Assembly: GCA_937926445.1 (NCBI GenBank)
Contig: CALBAK010000035.1
Span: 1-45,161, forward strand
DNA: 45,161 nt
DNA from: an uncultured Alphaproteobacteria bacterium
GTDB taxonomy: Bacteria; Pseudomonadota; Alphaproteobacteria; Geminicoccales; Geminicoccaceae
Direction of reading: 5' to 3'
Shown: positions 41,356 through 45,161 of the stretch, piece by piece
Position numbering within the stretch: position 1 is the stretch's first letter
Layout: every line of letters begins with the position of its first letter
The notes under the pieces: generated by a model
What the model was told of the DNA's origin: nothing
Seen by the model: only the letters and a program-made list of their open reading frames with translations
Database searches by the model: none
Program-made: the position numbers and the translations under genes

Positions 41356-42034
41356 CGATGGTGACACGCTCGCCCCGCGCGTCCCTCGCGCTCCTGCGAT
41401 CCGAGCCCGGGCTCGGCCGTCCGCCCCCACCCGACTCTCCAGCGCTCCCGACCGATTTTCGCGGTGAGGGCTCGAATCGAGACACCGGACACCTCTACCG
41501 CTGCACCTACCGCTTTACCAGAGGCCTTCGCCCGGGGGTTCGGGCCGTTCCCGCAGAACGCACTCGACCCGAACGGTGTCGTCGAGCGGCACCGGCTTCG
41601 CCTCGCTCCGGCTTCCGGCCGAGGCGCCGCCCCACCGACTGCCCGACGTCCGCTCGGCTCCACCGCGCCCTGGCACACCTCCCGCCCGGGTGGTCTCGAA
41701 CCGTCCCCGGAGCGAGCTTTCCTCCTCCGATCCGGAGGTCGGACGGCGCCCGTTAGGGACCCTCGACCGCCACCTCGAGCGCCGTCGCCAACCGAACCGG
41801 ACTCCGCCCGCATGCCAGGCGACGTCTCCGGCCGACGGCCGACACCGGGGCGTGTTCCCGCGGATCGACCGGCTCGATCCGAGCCGGTTCACGGGCACGG
41901 CATCGCACGGGCTCGTCGCGAGAGGAGCGCCGCTATCGCGTCTTCCGGCAATGCGAGCGCTCCGAACCCGGGCCGGTTCCGCGGCGACCGCCGTGGCGAA
42001 AGCGGTCGAGCCGGTCGACCGGTGCCTCCCGCGG

Positions 42035-42072
42035 GCCGGGGGAAGACCCTTCCGTCCGACTTGCCCCCCGGC
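42035..42072. repeat. Inverted repeat / hairpin
   Basis: GCCGGGGG (42035-42042) pairs with CCCCCGGC (42065-42072), and GGAAG-ACC-CTTCC offers an overlapping inner stem. Located in the gene-free region; function unknown. Confidence 0.45.
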
Positions 42073-42909
42073 TCGGCCCGGGCAGCGCGATCCGTGTCCT
42101 CGAGAGTCCTCGGGGCTGGTTTCGCTCGACACGCTCGAAATGGCCACTTTCGGTGTTCAGGCCTCATCGCGACCGGGGAACGGAGACTCCGTACTCCGCC
42201 CCACACCGCTCGGCCGGTTCTCGGCGACCGCGCGGACCGTGCCGGCCCCGGTCGTCGGGCGCGTCTACTGCCGCGCCGACAGCCGCACCGCCCGCCCCTC
42301 GCGTGCCCATGACCACAGGGGATGCGTTCGAGCCCCGTTGCGGGGTCTTCGGTTTTCCGGGCGCCTTCGCTCGCTTCTTCCCAGAGGTCGGGCCGAGGGT
42401 CTTCGCCCGGCACCGGGTCCCCGAGATGGTGGGCCACGACCCGAACCGTCCCGCAACCGACGATGCCGCCCCCCGCGCCGTCCTCGGCTGCCTTCGCTCC
42501 CGGCCGTCCGGATCGCCCCGGTCGCGGGCCGACTCGGGATGCCCCGCGCGATGCCGGAGCCGCTGCCTTTCGCCAGCCGCCGTCCGAGCGCCGTCGCTTC
42601 GTCGTCGAGGAAGGCGATCCGCCGAGCCCTCGTCGTGCCCGGCGCCCCGGCGACCGGCCCTGTGGGTGACCGCCCACTTCGACCGCTTCTCCCGGCGGCC
42701 GGCCCGCTACCGCGCGCCCCGCGACCACCCCCCGTATCTCGGCTGCTGCGCCGTGCGCCTCGTCCTACCGCGCCGAGCACTTCCGACCGAGCGCGTCCTA
42801 CCGCCACGGCGTCGTCGAGAGCCACGGCTTCGAGCTGCATCACCCTCCGACCGACGATGCCGACCGCTTCCCGGCAGGTCCTTCGCTTCGGCCACCTCCA
42901 CTGGCCGGA

Positions 42910-43095
42910 GTCGCCCCTTCGCTCGCAGCGAGAGGCGACCCGAGCGGTCACGCCCGGACCCGTCGGCCGTCGCGACGGACATCGTCGCGCATCCTCCCCC
43001 GCACCTCCGCCCGACGGACCCAGCGGCTTCGGGCGCCGCACGCGAAACCGCGTTCGAGCTCCACGCATCGCGATCCGAACCTTCCCGGGCGGAGC
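42910..43095. repeat. Diverged long repeat, copy 2
   Basis: Counterpart of 41163-41355, about 1.75 kb downstream in direct orientation. The shared words are exact but the sequence between them has drifted, so the duplication is old. Boundaries are approximate. Confidence 0.5.
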
Positions 43096-43820
43096 GTTGG
43101 TGGCGCCCTCGCTTCGCTCGTGCCGTTCGTCCACGGCACCCGGGATCGGGCGTGCTCCCGTTTCGATCGGGGCTCCGTCGGGCCCGCTCCGCGCGCTTTT
43201 CCACCCGTGCGACCGACGCTTCGAGCGCTGCACCGGGCGCTTTCGGCCACCGATCCTGGCCCCTCCTGTCGAACGCCGGTCTCCGGGCGGCCTCGCGAGG
43301 ACCAGAGACCCCGACCCGAGGCATCCCGCGGATGACGGCGCCGTTCCGCTGGGCCCGCAGCCGTGCGGAACGACTTCCCTTCGAATGCCGCGAACGGGGC
43401 CCCGGTCGCGGCGGCCGGCTCGCCTCGCCCCGGCCCCTCGCTACCTCGCCCCGCCTCGGCCGCGTCTCGCGTCGAAACGACGGTTCCGGCCGGTTCCCTC
43501 GGTCCGCGCGGTCCCGGGATGCCACCGGCTTTCGGGGCCGACCCCTTGACCAGACGGCACCGTCTTCCCGGCCGGAATCCGGCTACCGCGATGGCACCGT
43601 GACGAGCCGAACGCGTCGGCCCGCATCCTGCCCGGTCGAGCTGCCCGCCGGCTCGGCCTCCGCTCGCGCCGCGCCCGAGCGGGCTCGGATCCTCGCCGGA
43701 ACCGCGTTTCGCCGCGTTCGAAGAGGGATCGCGAGGCCGCAGCGGCCGGCCCGCGCCCTGTCGCGTGCGGCTTTGAAAGACGGTACCCTCGTGGGGTGTC
43801 ATGTCGGACATCCCGCAGGC

Positions 43821-44843
43821 TCAGCCCGGTCCGGGGTCCGGTTCCTGTTGTGTGATACAGTGGATACCACCGCCGCCCCACAACAAGTCGCTCGCCTCGA
43901 TCTGCACCACCTCGCGGTCCGGAAAGGCGGCCTGCACGGCGCGCAGCGCAGCCCGGTCGGCAGGATCGTGGAAGGCCGGCATCACCACGCCACCATTGGC
44001 CACGTAGAGGTTGACATAGGAGAGCGTGAGCCGCCGGTCTCCGTCGCGCGGCCGCACCTTCGGTGCGACGATCGGCACGACCTCGAGGCGACGGCCCTTG
44101 GCGTCGACCGCCTCGCGCAGCACGGCGAGGTTGGCGACCAAAGCCTCGTGGTCGGGGTCGCCGGGCTCGTCGCGCACCAGCGCCAGGACCCGGCCGGGGC
44201 CCGCGAAGCAGGCGACATTGTCGACATGTCCACCGGTCTCGTCGTCGGTCAGCCCGCGCGGCAGCCAGATCACCGTCTCGACGCCCAGATAGTCGCGCAG
44301 AACGGCCTCGACCGCCGGGCGGTCGAGGCCGGGGTTGCGCTTGGGATCCCGGATCGAGGGTTCGCACACGAGGCAGGTGCCCTCGCCGTCGACCGCGATC
44401 GCCCCTCCCTCGAGCACGATCGGCGCATCGTAGCGCGGCACCCCGAGATGCTCGAGCACGCGCCGCGCCATGAGCGCGTCCTGGGCGTGGTCGGGCCACT
44501 GCTCGCCCCAGCCGTTGAACCGCCAGGCGACCCCGGCGAGCCGGCCGGGTGCCATCACGAAGGTCGGCCCGGTGTCGCGCGTCCAGCTGTCGTCCTGCGG
44601 CATCGGCAGGACCGCGATGCCGGGGCCGCAGCCGAGCGAGGCGCTCGCGGTGAGGTCCGGGCGGGCCAGCATGGTGACCGGCTCGAACGCGGCGATCGCC
44701 TTGGCGATCTCCGCCACCACCTGACGGGCCGCCTCCAGCCGGTCGCCCCACAGCTCCTCGCGGCAGGGCCACGCCATCCAGCAACGTCGGTGCGGCGCCC
44801 ACTCGGCGGGCATGGCGAGCCCGTCGGCACGCGGCGTGCTCAT
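43821..44843 (-). CDS. aguA: Agmatine deiminase (peptidyl-arginine deiminase family)
   Basis: About 340 residues. Family motifs: PAEWAPHRRCWMAWP (start), DDSWTRDTGPTFV, EGGAIAVDGEGT, TDDETGGHVDNVACF (catalytic His/Asp) and the C-terminal nucleophile loop GGGGIHCITQQEP (Cys329). It hydrolyses agmatine to N-carbamoylputrescine in the arginine-decarboxylase route to putrescine. ATG at 44843 with GGGGAGGAG about 5 bases upstream. The next enzyme, N-carbamoylputrescine amidase, is not in the window. Divergent from a GNAT-like gene, with an inverted repeat between. Confidence 0.93.
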   Translation of the reverse strand: MSTPRADGLAMPAEWAPHRRCWMAWPCREELWGDRLEAARQVVAEIAKAIAAFEPVTMLARPDLTASASLGCGPGIAVLPMPQDDSWTRDTGPTFVMAPGRLAGVAWRFNGWGEQWPDHAQDALMARRVLEHLGVPRYDAPIVLEGGAIAVDGEGTCLVCEPSIRDPKRNPGLDRPAVEAVLRDYLGVETVIWLPRGLTDDETGGHVDNVACFAGPGRVLALVRDEPGDPDHEALVANLAVLREAVDAKGRRLEVVPIVAPKVRPRDGDRRLTLSYVNLYVANGGVVMPAFHDPADRAALRAVQAAFPDREVVQIEASDLLWGGGGIHCITQQEPDPGPG

Positions 44844-44880
44844 CGACGCTCCTCCCCAGAGCCCCAGGCAGCGCGCCGGA

Positions 44881-44910
44881 GGTTGCGGCATCGCCCGTCG
44901 GCGCGCAACC
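44881..44910. promoter_or_regulatory. Inverted repeat between aguA and the divergent gene
   Basis: GGTTGCG (44881-44887) and CGCAACC (44904-44910) are perfect 7-bp arms, with an inner CGCC/GGCG stem. Its central position in the 91-base divergent spacer suggests an operator or a leader hairpin. Confidence 0.35.
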
Positions 44911-44934
44911 GGGGGATGTCGGCCCGGCCGTCCC

Positions 44935-45161
44935 GTGGCCCCTGAGCCCGCCCAAGCCTCGCTCCTCTCGGGCATCGACGCCGTCCCGGCGGCCGATTGG
45001 GACCGGCTCGCGGGTGGCGTCGACCCCTTCACGAGCCATGCTTTCCTGGGCCTGCTCGAGGCCAGCGGCTCGGCCCGCGCTCGCACCGGCTGGCGGCCGC
45101 GGCATCTCGTGCTGGAGCGCTCGGGTCGGCCCATCGCGGCCGCGCCCCTCTGGCTCGAGAG
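44935..45161 (+). CDS. GNAT/COG3146 (DUF482)-like protein, 3' truncated by window end
   Basis: 75 complete codons are visible, from GTG at 44935 to the window edge. The translation includes SLLSGIDAVPAADWDRLAG, DPFTSHAFLGLLEASGSA and WRPRHLVLERSGRPIAAAPLW. This matches the N-terminus of the COG3146 'peptidogalycan biosynthesis' GNAT-fold proteins common in alphaproteobacteria (DPF..H.FL..LE.SGS pattern). Start choice is uncertain: GGGGGA is 18 bases upstream and the ATG at 44916 is out of frame. Function in the family is not established. Confidence 0.75.
   Translation, partial: MAPEPAQASLLSGIDAVPAADWDRLAGGVDPFTSHAFLGLLEASGSARARTGWRPRHLVLERSGRPIAAAPLWLE

Larger units (their letters stand above)
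40243..43820. other. 3.6-kb region with no supportable gene
   Basis: All six frames are open for long stretches, as expected for GC-rich noncoding DNA, but none shows a recognisable domain, signal peptide or consistent ribosome binding site. A hand count over 42330-42382 spreads A/T evenly over the three phases (6/8/5), unlike the genes around it. The plus strand is C-rich. The region contains a diverged duplicated block (about 41163-41355 and 42910-43095), a 54-bp repeat pair, a 14-bp tandem repeat and several strong inverted repeats, listed separately. It could be decayed coding DNA, a repeat-element cluster, or DNA for structured RNAs; the sequence alone does not decide. Confidence 0.6.

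Noticed and set aside
41724-41738. CCTCCG-ATC-CGGAGG hairpin in the gene-free region
   Set aside because: Six-base stem with a 3-base loop is common at this base composition and has no flanking signal.
43773-43802. TTGAAA...TGTCAT promoter-like pair near 43.78 kb on the plus strand
   Set aside because: The -10 is poor and the transcript would run antisense into aguA with no gene to serve.
43801-43811. ATGTC-G-GACAT palindrome just after the aguA stop
   Set aside because: A one-base loop cannot form an RNA hairpin and there is no T-run; too short to call an operator.
41576-44945. Very long overlapping open frames across 40.2-44.9 kb (657 and 930 codons on the plus strand, several of 200-550 on the minus)
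   Set aside because: They are Arg/Pro/Ala/Ser-rich with no motif and no consistent ribosome binding site. They overlap each other in all frames, and the 930-codon one runs antisense through most of aguA. Long chance frames are expected at this GC content.

Overview
The window is a G+C-rich (about 70% by eye), gene-dense chromosomal segment. The gene content points to an alphaproteobacterium, probably of the Rhodospirillales/Geminicoccales type. Supporting features are an IspD-IspF fusion, a pyruvate dehydrogenase E1-beta with its own N-terminal lipoyl domain, the ntrB-ntrC-ntrY-ntrX-trkA-dat-hfq-hflX block, and the secG-pyrG-kdsA-eno-ftsB-pdhABC string. I see no rRNA, tRNA, insertion sequence, integrase, CRISPR or phage gene.

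Layout. 0-4.4 kb: lipA and a coq10/ratA-like gene (+), an HxlR regulator divergent from a cytochrome P460-like gene, a doubtful small ORF beside a strong hairpin, then cinA (C-terminal type) and ispDF on the minus strand. 4.6-15.0 kb: a long plus-strand run of ntrB, ntrC, ntrY, ntrX (nitrogen/redox two-component systems), trkA (K+ uptake), a D-amino-acid aminotransferase, hfq and hflX. 15.0-19.3 kb: polyphosphate genes ppk-ppx (-) divergent from sixA (+). 19.4-22.7 kb: asd-xseA-mazG (-). 22.8-23.2 kb: a small membrane-anchored Cys-rich protein (+). 23.2-32.4 kb: a long minus-strand run tpiA-secG-pyrG-kdsA-eno-ftsB-pdhA-pdhB-pdhC (glycolysis, CTP, KDO, division, acetyl-CoA). 32.5-40.2 kb (+): ppiD-trpE, then two secreted coiled-coil/OmpA-like envelope proteins flanking a nucleoside hydrolase. 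40.2-43.8 kb: 3.6 kb with no gene I can support but with diverged direct repeats and strong inverted repeats. 43.8-45.2 kb: agmatine deiminase (-) and the start of a divergent GNAT/COG3146-like gene cut by the window edge.

Most of the window is core metabolism and is well explained. The observations most worth a second look are: the repeat-bearing 40.2-43.8 kb region, including a 54-bp duplicated element with a 10-bp inverted repeat; a perfect NtrC-type palindrome touching the ntrB start; an hflX gene whose conserved N-terminus has no ATG/GTG/TTG start; a CRP-like site at about -40 of the small Cys-rich gene; and an exact 118-bp internal duplication in the second OmpA-like gene. I found no convincing new multi-gene system. 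All promoter, operator and terminator calls were made by eye and are tentative.
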